NCBI RefSeq assembly: GCF_900215725.1
Contig: NZ_LT962469.1
Location: 597,365-661,364 of the forward strand
Source of the DNA: Ezakiella peruensis
GTDB lineage: Bacteria; Bacillota; Clostridia; Tissierellales; Peptoniphilaceae
DNA: 64,000 bases
Direction of reading: 5' to 3'
The stretch's first letter is position 1. Each line of letters starts with the position of its first letter. The position numbers and the translations under genes are program-made. The notes beneath the pieces are model-generated. The model had not been told where the DNA came from, did no database searches, and saw nothing but the letters and a program-made list of their open reading frames with translations. Shown here one piece after another: positions 9,160-17,887 of this stretch.

Positions 9160-10488
9160 ATGTTTGAGAGTTTAAGTGAAAGAATACAATCGTCCCTTGC
9201 TAAAATTACCGGAAAAGGAAAATTAAGCGAAAAAGACGTCGATATGGTTATGCGGGAAGTCAAGATGGCTCTTTTGGAGGCAGACGTAAACTTTAAGGTT
9301 GTTAAAGACTTTACAAAAACCGTTAAAGAACGCTGCGTAGGCAAAGAAGTCATGGAAAGCTTAACTCCTGCCCAACAAGTAATAAAAATTGTAAATGAAG
9401 AGCTGACTGCACTTATGGGTGGTAAAGAAGAAAAAATTGATTTTTCTAAAAAGCCGACTATAATCCTGATGTGTGGTTTGCAAGGTGCTGGTAAGACAAC
9501 GACAAGTGCAAAGCTGGGTGGCCTTATGAAAAAAGAAGGCAAAAATCCAATGCTAGTTGGTGTTGATATTTATCGTCCGGCTGCTATTAAGCAACTTCAG
9601 GTTGTTGGTGAAAAGGTTAAGGTTCCAGTATTTGAAAAAGGGACTCAAGTGCCTGCAAAAACAGCAAGTGAAGCTGTAGAATACGCAAAGCAAAATAATC
9701 ACGATGTAATAATCATAGACACGGCCGGTAGACTCCACATTGATGAAGATTTAATGAATGAGTTAAGAGATATTAAATCTGCAGTTGATGTAAGTGAGAT
9801 ATTACTCGTCCTTGACTCTATGACAGGTCAAGATGCAGTAAATGTAGCTAAGTCTTTTAATGATACACTAGAGCTCACTGGAGTTGTCTTAACAAAACTT
9901 GACGGTGACGCACGTGGTGGTGCAGCTTTAAGTATTAGATCAGTTGTAGATAAGCCTATAAAGTTTATTACCACAGGTGAAAAGCTAGACAAGATTGAAA
10001 GTTTTAAGCCAGATAGACTTGCAAGTAGAATACTTGGCATGGGCGACGTACTAACCTTAATCGAAAAGGCAGAAGCGGCCTATGATGAAAAGAAGGCCAA
10101 AGAACTTGAACAAAAGATGCGTGAGATGACCTTTACTCTTGATGACTTCCTAGATCAAATGGAACAAGTCAGAAAGATGGGGCCGATAAATGAGCTGCTG
10201 GGAATGCTTCCTGGTGTTGGCAACAATAAGGCGCTTAAAAATATTCAAGTTGATGAAAAGCAAATGAGCAGAATAGAAGCTATTATTAAGAGTATGACCA
10301 AGGAAGAAAGGTTTAAACCTGAAATAATTGATCAATCTCGAAAAGACAGGATTGCATCTGGTGCTGGCGTGAAACCAAATGAGGTTTCAAAGCTTCTAAA
10401 ACAGTTTAAGGATACAAAAAAAATGATGAAAAAATTCAATCAGATGTCAAAAAAATCCAAGGGAAGAATGGGAATGCCATTCTTTTAA
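9160..10488 (+). CDS. ffh: Signal recognition particle protein Ffh
   Basis: This 442-aa SRP54 protein has the N domain, then a GTPase domain with G1 GLQGAGKTT near 106, DIYRPAA, DTAGR, TKLDGDARGG, and a C-terminal M domain. The M domain contains RKMGPINELLGMLPG and a Met/Lys-rich tail (MMKKFNQMSKKSKGRMGMPF) for signal-peptide and 4.5S RNA binding. It works with FtsY, encoded just upstream. It starts at ATG after GAAAGGTG, 3 bp behind ylxM, and is followed 17 bp later by rpsP. Confidence 0.98.
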   Translation: MFESLSERIQSSLAKITGKGKLSEKDVDMVMREVKMALLEADVNFKVVKDFTKTVKERCVGKEVMESLTPAQQVIKIVNEELTALMGGKEEKIDFSKKPTIILMCGLQGAGKTTTSAKLGGLMKKEGKNPMLVGVDIYRPAAIKQLQVVGEKVKVPVFEKGTQVPAKTASEAVEYAKQNNHDVIIIDTAGRLHIDEDLMNELRDIKSAVDVSEILLVLDSMTGQDAVNVAKSFNDTLELTGVVLTKLDGDARGGAALSIRSVVDKPIKFITTGEKLDKIESFKPDRLASRILGMGDVLTLIEKAEAAYDEKKAKELEQKMREMTFTLDDFLDQMEQVRKMGPINELLGMLPGVGNNKALKNIQVDEKQMSRIEAIIKSMTKEERFKPEIIDQSRKDRIASGAGVKPNEVSKLLKQFKDTKKMMKKFNQMSKKSKGRMGMPFF

Positions 10489-10505
10489 TAAAGGAGGTGT
10501 AGGAC

Positions 10506-10814
10506 ATGGCAGTAAAAATTAGATTAAGAAGAATGGGATCAAAGAAGAATCCATTCTATCGTGTAGTTGTTGCAGACTCAAGAGCTCCAAGAAACGGAAG
10601 ATTCATTGAAGAAATTGGATATTATAATCCTGTAAGCAATCCAAAGGTTTGCAAGATCGATGGTGACAGAGCAGAATACTGGATTGGCGTTGGCGCTAAA
10701 CCAACAGATACAGTTAACTACTTATTAAAACAATACAATGTTTTAGATGTTAAAGCTAAAGGTGTTGAAAAAGAAGTAGAAGTTGCTGAAGAAGAAAAAG
10801 AAACAGAGGTATAA
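10506..10814 (+). CDS. rpsP: 30S ribosomal protein S16
   Basis: This 102-aa protein begins [22 protein letters not shown] and has [20 protein letters not shown], diagnostic of S16. The C-terminus is extended by an acidic Glu/Lys tail. A strong AAAGGAGGTG ribosome binding site precedes it. It opens the rpsP-khpA-rimM-trmD-rplS run, the standard Firmicute order following ffh. Confidence 0.98.
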   Translation: MAVKIRLRRMGSKKNPFYRVVVADSRAPRNGRFIEEIGYYNPVSNPKVCKIDGDRAEYWIGVGAKPTDTVNYLLKQYNVLDVKAKGVEKEVEVAEEEKETEV

Positions 10815-10815
10815 G

Positions 10816-11052
10816 ATGCAAGCAAAAGAATTACTTGCCTACTTGGTAGACAACTTAGTAGTTAATAAGGAAGATGTTGTAATCGATGTAGATGAAACAG
10901 ATAGTTCTATTAATTTAACCCTTCGTGTTAATCCAGACGATATGGGAAGGGTTATAGGTAGAAAGGGCAGAATTGCAAATAGTATTAGAACTATTTTAAA
11001 GGCTGCTAACTTTGAATCTACAAAGAATGTTAACTTGGAGATTGCTGATTAG
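10816..11052 (+). CDS. khpA: RNA-binding protein KhpA (single KH domain)
   Basis: This 78-aa protein is one KH domain with the RNA-binding GXXG loop in VIGRKGRIANSIRTIL. KhpA pairs with KhpB/Jag in Firmicutes to bind many transcripts and influence cell division and elongation. I place the start at ATG 10816 behind AGAGGT, one base after the rpsP stop; the longer in-frame reading from 10783 would run back into rpsP with an implausible poly-lysine start. The stop overlaps the rimM GTG start by one base. Confidence 0.94.
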   Translation: MQAKELLAYLVDNLVVNKEDVVIDVDETDSSINLTLRVNPDDMGRVIGRKGRIANSIRTILKAANFESTKNVNLEIAD

Positions 11053-11552
11053 TGAACCTAGTTGAAATTGGAAAAATATCATCGAGTCATGGACTCAAAG
11101 GTGCCTTTAAAATTGAAAGATACATTGATGATATAGATGAATTCTTTCAGTTTAAAGAAATTTATGTCTTTGGCTATAGTGAACCTTTTGAAGTAGCTGA
11201 TGTATATACAAAAAAACAATCGGTATATTTAAAACTAAAGGGCATAGATGATATAGGAACAATTGAAAGACTCATAGGTGATTCTATTTATGTAGATGAA
11301 GCTGATTTTTCAGAACTCAAGGATGGAGAATTTTTTCATAGAGATCTAATAGGTTTAGATGTATATGAAGAAAATAAATGTATTGGCAAGGTCTCCAATG
11401 TAATCAATGGGACCAGCCAAGATATAATAGTTATTTCTCACAATGATGATGAAGCTATGATTCCTTTTGTAAAAGAATTTTTTTCAAATGTTGATATAGA
11501 AAATAATAAAATTGAAATAAATTCGATAGAGGGTTTGATACCATGGTTATAA
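11052..11552 (+). CDS. rimM: Ribosome maturation factor RimM
   Basis: This 166-aa protein starts at GTG, sharing one base with the khpA stop. It has the RimM N-terminal beta-barrel (VEIGKISSSHGLKGAFKI) and a PRC-barrel with FFHRDLIGLDVYEE and MIPFVKEFF near the C-terminus. RimM helps mature the 30S head and binds S19. It overlaps trmD by 10 bp, the usual coupling. Confidence 0.96.
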   Translation: MNLVEIGKISSSHGLKGAFKIERYIDDIDEFFQFKEIYVFGYSEPFEVADVYTKKQSVYLKLKGIDDIGTIERLIGDSIYVDEADFSELKDGEFFHRDLIGLDVYEENKCIGKVSNVINGTSQDIIVISHNDDEAMIPFVKEFFSNVDIENNKIEINSIEGLIPWL

Positions 11553-12274
11553 ATTGTCTGACTACTTTTCCTGAATTTATTGAAAATATGAAATCTTATT
11601 CTATTATAAAAAGAGCAATAGAAGATGGTAGAGTAGAGTTAAATACTGTTAATATTAGAGAATTCTCCGATGATCCCAATAGGAGAACTGATGATTATCC
11701 TTATGGCGGAGGGCTAGGCATGTTAATGACTTGTCAACCAATCGTAGATGCAATGCATTCTATAAAAAATCCAGGCAAGAGAATTTACCTGGGGCCAGCT
11801 GGAAAGAAGTTAGATCAAGATTTACTAAATGAATTATCAAAAGAAGAAAATTTAACTTTTCTATGTGGACATTATGAGGGCGTTGACCAACGCGTAATTG
11901 ACAATTATATTGATATGGAAATATCTGTTGGAGACTATGTCCTAACAGGTGGAGAAATTCCTTTTATGGTTGTTATGGATGGTATTACAAGGTTGATACC
12001 TGGCGTATTAAAAGAAGATGCAAGCTTTGAAATTGAATCTTTTTATAATGGTTTATTAGAACACCCACAGTACACAAGACCCTATGAATTTGAAGGGAAA
12101 AAAGTTCCAGATATATTATTATCTGGTGACCATGAGAAAGTTAGGTTATATAACTTAAAAGAGTCTCTAAGACTAACAAAAGAAAAAAGACCAGAATTGT
12201 ATGAACAATTTATGGAAAATAATAAAGAAAATAAAGATATAAAAAAATTATTAAAAGAGGAAGGAGGTAACTAG
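11543..12274 (+). CDS. trmD: tRNA (guanine-37-N1)-methyltransferase
   Basis: This 243-aa SPOUT methyltransferase has the TrmD motifs [13 protein letters not shown] near 53, [12 protein letters not shown] near 114, and the knot segment [12 protein letters not shown] near 134. It makes m1G37 in tRNAs, preventing +1 frameshifting. It starts inside rimM and ends 1 bp before rplS, whose ribosome binding site lies within its last codons. Confidence 0.97.
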   Translation: MVINCLTTFPEFIENMKSYSIIKRAIEDGRVELNTVNIREFSDDPNRRTDDYPYGGGLGMLMTCQPIVDAMHSIKNPGKRIYLGPAGKKLDQDLLNELSKEENLTFLCGHYEGVDQRVIDNYIDMEISVGDYVLTGGEIPFMVVMDGITRLIPGVLKEDASFEIESFYNGLLEHPQYTRPYEFEGKKVPDILLSGDHEKVRLYNLKESLRLTKEKRPELYEQFMENNKENKDIKKLLKEEGGN

Positions 12275-12275
12275 G

Positions 12276-12617
12276 ATGAATGTACTAGATGCTTTAAATA
12301 AAGAACAACTAAAATCTGATATTCCAAACTTTAGAGTAGGGGATACAGTACAAGTACACTACAAGGTCGTAGAAGGTACAAGGGAAAGAATTCAAGTTTA
12401 TGAAGGAACTGTTATTAAACGCCAAGGAGGCGCTGTTCAAGAAACATTTACAGTTAGAAGACTTTCATACGGTGTAGGTGTTGAAAGAACATTCCCACTT
12501 CACTCACCAAGAATTGACAAAATTGTAGTTACAAGAAAAGGCCGTGTTCGTCGTGCTAAACTTTACTACTTAAGAGATCGTCAAGGTAAGGCCGCAAAGG
12601 TTAAAGAAGTTAAATAA
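12276..12617 (+). CDS. rplS: 50S ribosomal protein L19
   Basis: This 113-aa protein has the L19 signatures [30 protein letters not shown] and [21 protein letters not shown]19 lies at the 30S-50S interface. GGAGGTAACTAGG precedes the ATG. A strong terminator follows, closing the operon. Confidence 0.98.
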   Translation: MNVLDALNKEQLKSDIPNFRVGDTVQVHYKVVEGTRERIQVYEGTVIKRQGGAVQETFTVRRLSYGVGVERTFPLHSPRIDKIVVTRKGRVRRAKLYYLRDRQGKAAKVKEVK

Positions 12618-12629
12618 GTATAATTAATC

Positions 12630-12656
12630 AAAGGGGCATGCATGCTCCTTTTTTTA
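12630..12656 (+). terminator. Intrinsic terminator after rplS
   Basis: AAGGGGCAT/ATGCTCCTT hairpin (12631-12650) followed by a run of seven Ts. Confidence 0.85.
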
Positions 12657-12673
12657 TAATAAAGGAGAATAAT

Positions 12674-13528
12674 ATGAGTTGGTATCCAGGCCACATGAAA
12701 AAAGCTATAGAAGAAATTGAAAGCAAATTAAAGCTAGTAGATATGGTTATTGAGGTTGTCGATGCCAGAGTTCCAGTTGCTACGCTTAATCCGATCTTCG
12801 ATCGATTATTTGCTAACAAAGAAAGACTTTTACTCCTCAGCAAGAGCGACCTTGCTGACCCAAAGGCAACTGAGGAATTTATTAATAAATTTAATGAAGA
12901 TAGGACAAGTTTTGCAGTTAATTTATCCAATAGAAATGATATTAATAGAATTTTAAAAGAAACAAGTAATATAAAAAATAAAATGCTGGAAGAAAAAGAT
13001 GGCCGAGTTGAAGATTTTAATTTAAAGCTGATTGTAGTCGGCATGCCTAATGTGGGCAAATCTACACTTTTAAATGCGCTAAAAGGCAAAAAATCTGCTC
13101 GCGTAGGAAACACACCGGGGCTTACAAAAAATCAGCAGTGGGTTAAAACAGACTACGGATTTATGATTTTGGATACACCGGGAATTCTTTCAACATCACG
13201 CAAAAATCAAACTTTGGTTAATAATTTAAAACTTGTAAATGGCATTGAAAATATAGAAGATGATCCTGCAGAGCTTGCAATTATTTTAATAGATATTTTA
13301 AAGGACTTGTATCCTGGTGTTTTAAAAGATAGATATGATGTGAATGAAGACGCAGATAGGGTTGCAATACTTGAGGATATAGGTAGAGCTCGTGGCACGC
13401 TTTTGCGTGGAGGAGAAATTGATTATTCAAGGGCAGGACAAATACTATTGCAAGATTTTAGGTCAGGAAAATTGGGTAGAATTTCCTTGGAGAGAGTAGA
13501 TGACTTGGATAGAACAGACGAGGAATGA
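12674..13528 (+). CDS. rbgA: Ribosome biogenesis GTPase RbgA (YlqF)
   Basis: This 284-aa circularly permuted GTPase begins MSWYPGHMKKAIEEIE. The G4 motif LLSKSDL (near 50) precedes G1 GMPNVGKST (near 121) and G3 DTPG. RbgA acts late in 50S assembly in Gram-positives. I start at ATG 12674 behind AAAGGAG; an earlier in-frame start at 12638 would fall inside the rplS terminator. It overlaps rnhB by 29 bp, matching the Firmicute ylqF-rnhB order. Confidence 0.96.
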   Translation: MSWYPGHMKKAIEEIESKLKLVDMVIEVVDARVPVATLNPIFDRLFANKERLLLLSKSDLADPKATEEFINKFNEDRTSFAVNLSNRNDINRILKETSNIKNKMLEEKDGRVEDFNLKLIVVGMPNVGKSTLLNALKGKKSARVGNTPGLTKNQQWVKTDYGFMILDTPGILSTSRKNQTLVNNLKLVNGIENIEDDPAELAIILIDILKDLYPGVLKDRYDVNEDADRVAILEDIGRARGTLLRGGEIDYSRAGQILLQDFRSGKLGRISLERVDDLDRTDEE

Positions 13529-14090
13529 AGAATATATTATGGGCGTGGATGAAGTTGGCAGGGGGCCTCTATTTGGTGGGGTTGCTGCAGCTGCTCTTAT
13601 CATGCCCAAAAATATTTTTATTATGGGAATAAATGACTCTAAAAAACTTTCGGAGAAAAAGCGTAATTTATTTTTTAATGAGATTTGGAAGAGATCGCTT
13701 GCAATTGGACTTGGCTATATGGATGAGAAAGTAATTGACCAGGTAAATATTTTGGAAGCTACGAAGCTCGCCATGGATCAAGCCATAAAAAATGCAAGCA
13801 AAATCCTTAAGCCAGACTTGATAATAATTGACTCAGTTAAGCTCAGTGGATATGATAATTTACTTTCAATAGATCATGGGGACGAGATTAGCTATAATGT
13901 TGCGGCAGCGTCTATTATTGCAAAAGTTTCTAGGGATAACTTATGCTATGGATGGGATAAAATATATCCAGGATATGATTTAAAAAATAACAAAGGGTAC
14001 GGAACCAAAAACCACTACTTAGGCTTAGACCAAGAGGGCATATCCGACTTGCACAGGAGGAGTTTTTTAAAAAAATATGAAGGCAGATAA
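13500..14090 (+). CDS. rnhB: Ribonuclease HII
   Basis: This 196-aa protein has the RNase HII start GVDEVGRGPLFGGVAAAAL with the catalytic Asp-Glu pair, LSEKKR, and the later acidic motif (IIIDSVKL) plus SIIAKVSRD. It removes ribonucleotides and RNA from RNA-DNA hybrids. It starts within the 3' end of rbgA and overlaps yraN by 14 bp, suggesting coupled translation. Confidence 0.97.
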   Translation: MTWIEQTRNEEYIMGVDEVGRGPLFGGVAAAALIMPKNIFIMGINDSKKLSEKKRNLFFNEIWKRSLAIGLGYMDEKVIDQVNILEATKLAMDQAIKNASKILKPDLIIIDSVKLSGYDNLLSIDHGDEISYNVAAASIIAKVSRDNLCYGWDKIYPGYDLKNNKGYGTKNHYLGLDQEGISDLHRRSFLKKYEGR

Positions 14091-14442
14091 TAAGATAGTA
14101 GGAAATCTTGGGGAAGACATGGCCTGTAAGTATTTGCAGGAGAAAAACTACTATATACTTGAAAGAAATTACAGAAACAAGCAGGGAGAAATTGATATAA
14201 TCGCAATGGACCGAGGCGTCCTTGTCTTTGTCGAAGTAAAGGCTAGAAAAAATAGGAGATTTGGTCTACCTCAGGATGCTGTAAATGATATAAAGAGGCA
14301 TAAAATAGATAAAACAGCCAATATTTTTGTTGCTGAGAAAAATTGGTATAAATTAAGAAGGAGATATGATATAATAGAAATAATATTTGAGGAAAAGTAT
14401 ATTAATCATATAGTAAACGCTTTTCAAATATCAGAATTTTAG
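14077..14442 (+). CDS. yraN: YraN family endonuclease-like protein (UPF0102)
   Basis: This 121-aa protein has the family pattern GNLGEDMACKYLQEKNY, NYRNKQGEIDIIAMD and LVFVEVKAR. The E..D..EVK residues form a restriction-endonuclease-like active site. The function is not firmly known; linkage to rnhB, comM/yifB and dprA is common and suggests DNA processing. The start overlaps rnhB by 14 bp. Confidence 0.94.
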   Translation: MKADNKIVGNLGEDMACKYLQEKNYYILERNYRNKQGEIDIIAMDRGVLVFVEVKARKNRRFGLPQDAVNDIKRHKIDKTANIFVAEKNWYKLRRRYDIIEIIFEEKYINHIVNAFQISEF

Positions 14443-14469
14443 TTTTTAATAGCAGGTAAGGAGACAAGA

Positions 14470-15231
14470 ATGATATTATATTTTTCGGGAACTGGGAACA
14501 GTCAGTACTTAGCAGAATCACTGGCAAAAGAAATAGATGATATAGCTGTAGACCTTTTTTCTTATATAAAAAGCAATAAAAAAGAAAGATTTGAATCTGA
14601 CAAAGCTTTTGTTTTGCTTACACCTACATATTCTTGGCAGGTGCCAAGGTTTATAACTGAATACTTAAATAAATGCGAGTTTATAGGAAACAAAGATATG
14701 TATGTCATTCTTAATTATGGATCATCATCTGGTAATGCCTACAAATATATAAAAGAAGATGTGAGTTCATGGGGCTTAAACTTTATGGGTCTTTATGGTA
14801 TTAAAATGCCTGAAAATTATATAATGCTATTTAATCTTGATGATGCAGAAACAAATAAAAATATAGTTTTAGATGCTAACAAAGAATTAAGAAAGATCGC
14901 AGATATTATTAATAATAAAAAGAATTTTAAAAAAGCCAAGATAAGTTTAATCGACCGTTTTATATCTGGACCAGTAAACAGTTTTTTCTTTAAGTTTATG
15001 GTTAAGGATAAGAAATTTTACTATACAGAAAAATGTATAAAATGTGGTAAATGCTCACAAGTATGCGTTTTAAACAATATAGATTATGTCGATGGATATC
15101 CTAGATGGAATGGCAATTGCACCCACTGTGCTGCCTGCATTTCAAAATGTCCTACAGGTGCTATTGAATATGGCAAAAAAACCGTCGGCAAGGATAGATA
15201 CTTACTTAAGAAAATAATAAAAAACAATTAA
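14470..15231 (+). CDS. EFR1-type flavodoxin/ferredoxin protein
   Basis: This 253-aa protein joins an N-terminal flavodoxin-like domain (YFSGTGNSQYLAESLAKEI, residues 3-21) to a C-terminal two-cluster ferredoxin: CIKCGKCSQVC near 192 and CTHCAACISKCPTGAIEYG near 217. EFR1 proteins are putative soluble electron carriers of anaerobes; the partner is unknown. It has its own AAGGAG site and sits between yraN and yifB, an unusual place. The first cluster ends CVLN rather than CP, but all eight cysteines are present. Confidence 0.9.
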   Translation: MILYFSGTGNSQYLAESLAKEIDDIAVDLFSYIKSNKKERFESDKAFVLLTPTYSWQVPRFITEYLNKCEFIGNKDMYVILNYGSSSGNAYKYIKEDVSSWGLNFMGLYGIKMPENYIMLFNLDDAETNKNIVLDANKELRKIADIINNKKNFKKAKISLIDRFISGPVNSFFFKFMVKDKKFYYTEKCIKCGKCSQVCVLNNIDYVDGYPRWNGNCTHCAACISKCPTGAIEYGKKTVGKDRYLLKKIIKNN

Positions 15232-15242
15232 TAGGAGGAGAT

Positions 15243-16769
15243 ATGTATTCAAGCGTAAAGAGTGCTGCACTTACTGGACTTATAGGAAGCATGATTGAAG
15301 TTGAATGTGACGTTTCTGGAGGTGGACAAGCTGCTTTTAATATAGTTGGTCTACCTGATGCTGCAATTAGAGAATCAAAAGAGCGGGTAACAAGGGCTGT
15401 TATAAATTCTGGAATCAGATTTCCTTTGGATAAGAGAATTACAATTAACCTTGCTCCTGCAAGTATAAAAAAAGAAGGATCGCACACTGACCTAGCAATT
15501 GCAGTTGCTGTATTAACTGCTAATGGAAACTTGGTCGAGGGGAGTTCAGACCCTTATATTTTTATTGGAGAGCTGAGCTTAGAGGGCAAATTAAATGCAG
15601 TTGAAGGCGTATTACCGATGGTAATTTCTATGAGAGACTTGGGTTACCGTAAATTTGTTGTGCCTTTTGCCAATAGAAAAGAGTGTTCTATTTTAAAAGA
15701 TGTTGATGTTTATGCTTTTGAATATATCAGAGATGTATTTGCGTTTTTAAATAATGAAAGAGAGTTCAAACCATTTAAATCAGATGCTGATATAAATAAA
15801 GAAGTTCATTACGATGTTGATTTTTCTGAAATAAAATCTCAAGAGACCCTTAAGAGGGCTCTTGAAATTGCAGCTGCAGGAAACCATAATATTTTAATTA
15901 TTGGTCCTCCGGGAGCTGGCAAAACAATGGCAGCCCGTAGACTTCCAACTATACTGCCAGATATGACTGAAGAAGAGGCCATAGAAGTAACAAAAATTTA
16001 TTCAGTTGCAGGACTTACAACTGACGATGGATTAATAAGAACCAGACCCTTTAGGTCGCCCCATCAAAGCTCAAGTTCAGTTGCTGTAGTTGGCGGTGGC
16101 AGGATACCTAAACCAGGTGAGGTTAGTCTTGCCCACAACGGCGTTTTGTTCTTAGATGAGCTGCCTGAATTTAATCGCAGTACACTTGAAGTCTTGAGGC
16201 AACCTTTGGAAGATGGGGTTGTAAATATCTCGCGTGTAAATGCACAAATAACTTATCCCGCAAATTTTATGTTTGTTGCATCGATGAATCCATGTCCTTG
16301 TGGCTACTATGGAGACCCAAATCATGAGTGCACCTGCACGCAAAATCAAATCGACAGATATCTTGGAAAAATTTCAAACCCACTTCTGGATAGGATTGAT
16401 ATGCATATTGAGGTTTCTGCTGTAAACTATGATGATTTGAAGGGTAAAGCTGAAGGCGAAAAGTCTAAGGACATACGCCAGAGGGTTAATAATGCAAGAA
16501 ACTTGCAAATCGAAAGGTACAAGGATATAAATATCACCAACAATTCACAGCTTTCTGGCAAACACTTACATGAATACATCCACTTGATGGACAGTTCTGA
16601 AAAGATTTTAGATATGGCTTACAGGAAATATTCTTTCTCTGCTAGGGCCTATAATAAAATATTAAAATTGGCTAGGACAATTGCAGATCTAGACTCTTCA
16701 GAAAATATAAAAGACGAACACTTGCTAGAGGCCTTGAGATATAGGTCCTTTGATTCAAAGTATTTTTAG
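15243..16769 (+). CDS. comM: YifB/ComM family Mg-chelatase-like AAA ATPase
   Basis: This 508-aa protein starts with a Lon-protease-like S5 fold domain (residues about 1-170) and continues with an AAA+ chelatase-type module: Walker A GPPGAGKT at 221-228, LFLDELPEF, and SMNPCPCGYYGDP with four-cysteine zinc features. ComM homologues are hexameric helicases that promote branch migration in natural transformation. A strong AGGAGG precedes it. dprA follows 2 bp later, supporting a DNA-uptake or recombination role. Confidence 0.94.
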   Translation: MYSSVKSAALTGLIGSMIEVECDVSGGGQAAFNIVGLPDAAIRESKERVTRAVINSGIRFPLDKRITINLAPASIKKEGSHTDLAIAVAVLTANGNLVEGSSDPYIFIGELSLEGKLNAVEGVLPMVISMRDLGYRKFVVPFANRKECSILKDVDVYAFEYIRDVFAFLNNEREFKPFKSDADINKEVHYDVDFSEIKSQETLKRALEIAAAGNHNILIIGPPGAGKTMAARRLPTILPDMTEEEAIEVTKIYSVAGLTTDDGLIRTRPFRSPHQSSSSVAVVGGGRIPKPGEVSLAHNGVLFLDELPEFNRSTLEVLRQPLEDGVVNISRVNAQITYPANFMFVASMNPCPCGYYGDPNHECTCTQNQIDRYLGKISNPLLDRIDMHIEVSAVNYDDLKGKAEGEKSKDIRQRVNNARNLQIERYKDINITNNSQLSGKHLHEYIHLMDSSEKILDMAYRKYSFSARAYNKILKLARTIADLDSSENIKDEHLLEALRYRSFDSKYF

Positions 16770-16771
16770 AT

Positions 16772-17872
16772 ATGATTAATAACAGAGAAGCACTTGTTTG
16801 GTTAAATTATTTATTTGTCCAAAACAAGCAAATATTAAAGTTAATTGAATACTTTGGGGATATTAAGGAAATTTTTTCCTGCGATAGAAAAGAAATAGAG
16901 AATTCTGCTATCTTAAGTGAGGAAAAAATTGATTTTATAATGTCTTCTAGAGACGAGGATAAAATAAAAAAGATTTTTAAAGAATACGAGAATTTTGGTG
17001 CCCATATTATTACAATTTTTGATGATGAATATCCCAAAAGACTTAGCAATGTAGATGATGCACCTGCAGTTTTGTATGTAAAGGGTGAAATTCTTCCTCA
17101 AGATGAGCTTGCATTTTCTATCGTCGGCAGCAGAAAGATTACTGAATACGGCAAAGAAAGCTGCAGGTATATTGCAAGTGACTTAGCTAAGAATGGGATT
17201 ACAATTGTTTCTGGCATGGCAAACGGGGCTGATACAGTTGCCCATAAAGCAGCTTTAGAAGTTGGTGGTAGAACGATTGCTGTCTTAGGTACGGGTTTAA
17301 ATGTTATTTATCCAAAGAGAAATGAAAAGCTTTATCATGAAATTTCTCAAAACGGAGCCGTAATAAGCGAGTTTCCCGCAAACACAAAGGGGGCTCCATA
17401 TAATTTTCCTCGTAGAAATCGTATAGTGAGTGGACTAGGCCTCGGCGTTTTAGTTGTAGAAGCTAAGGAGAAAAGCGGATCACTAATAACCGCGGGAATA
17501 GCTGGAGAACAAGGCAGAGATGTGTTTGCAATTCCTGGAAATATAAACAGTGTTTACTCGAGGGGAGCCAATAGATTAATTCAAGATGGAGCAAAACTTG
17601 TAATTTCGCCTCAAGATATATATAATGAAGTTCGTGAATTTGAAGAATTTACTGACGACTATAAATCAAAAGAAGTTTCAACAGATAATTTGGACTTATC
17701 TGACCAAGAAAAATCCATAGTTGATGTCCTCCAATTGGGAGAATTTTCTATGGATGAGATTATGGATAAGATTGAACTGGATGTTCAAACCACGCAGATG
17801 CTTATAACTAAACTTGAATTACTCGATATTGTAAAGAGCACAGCTGCTGGAAAGTATATGTTAAAACTTTAG
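16772..17872 (+). CDS. dprA: DNA processing protein DprA
   Basis: This 366-aa protein has an N-terminal helical region, the extended Rossmann fold with VGSRKITEYG near 117 and SGMANGADTVAH near 149, then NRIVSGL, GSLITAG and QGRDVFAIPGN, and a C-terminal winged-helix (residues about 300-366). DprA loads RecA on incoming single-stranded DNA. The start is 2 bp after comM and has little Shine-Dalgarno sequence, so it is probably translationally coupled. Confidence 0.96.
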   Translation: MINNREALVWLNYLFVQNKQILKLIEYFGDIKEIFSCDRKEIENSAILSEEKIDFIMSSRDEDKIKKIFKEYENFGAHIITIFDDEYPKRLSNVDDAPAVLYVKGEILPQDELAFSIVGSRKITEYGKESCRYIASDLAKNGITIVSGMANGADTVAHKAALEVGGRTIAVLGTGLNVIYPKRNEKLYHEISQNGAVISEFPANTKGAPYNFPRRNRIVSGLGLGVLVVEAKEKSGSLITAGIAGEQGRDVFAIPGNINSVYSRGANRLIQDGAKLVISPQDIYNEVREFEEFTDDYKSKEVSTDNLDLSDQEKSIVDVLQLGEFSMDEIMDKIELDVQTTQMLITKLELLDIVKSTAAGKYMLKL

Positions 17873-17887
17873 AAAGGAAGTTATATT

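Noticed and set aside
9033-9542. 169-codon open frame on the minus strand
   Set aside because: Antisense to ylxM and ffh, with no ribosome binding site and no recognisable domain.
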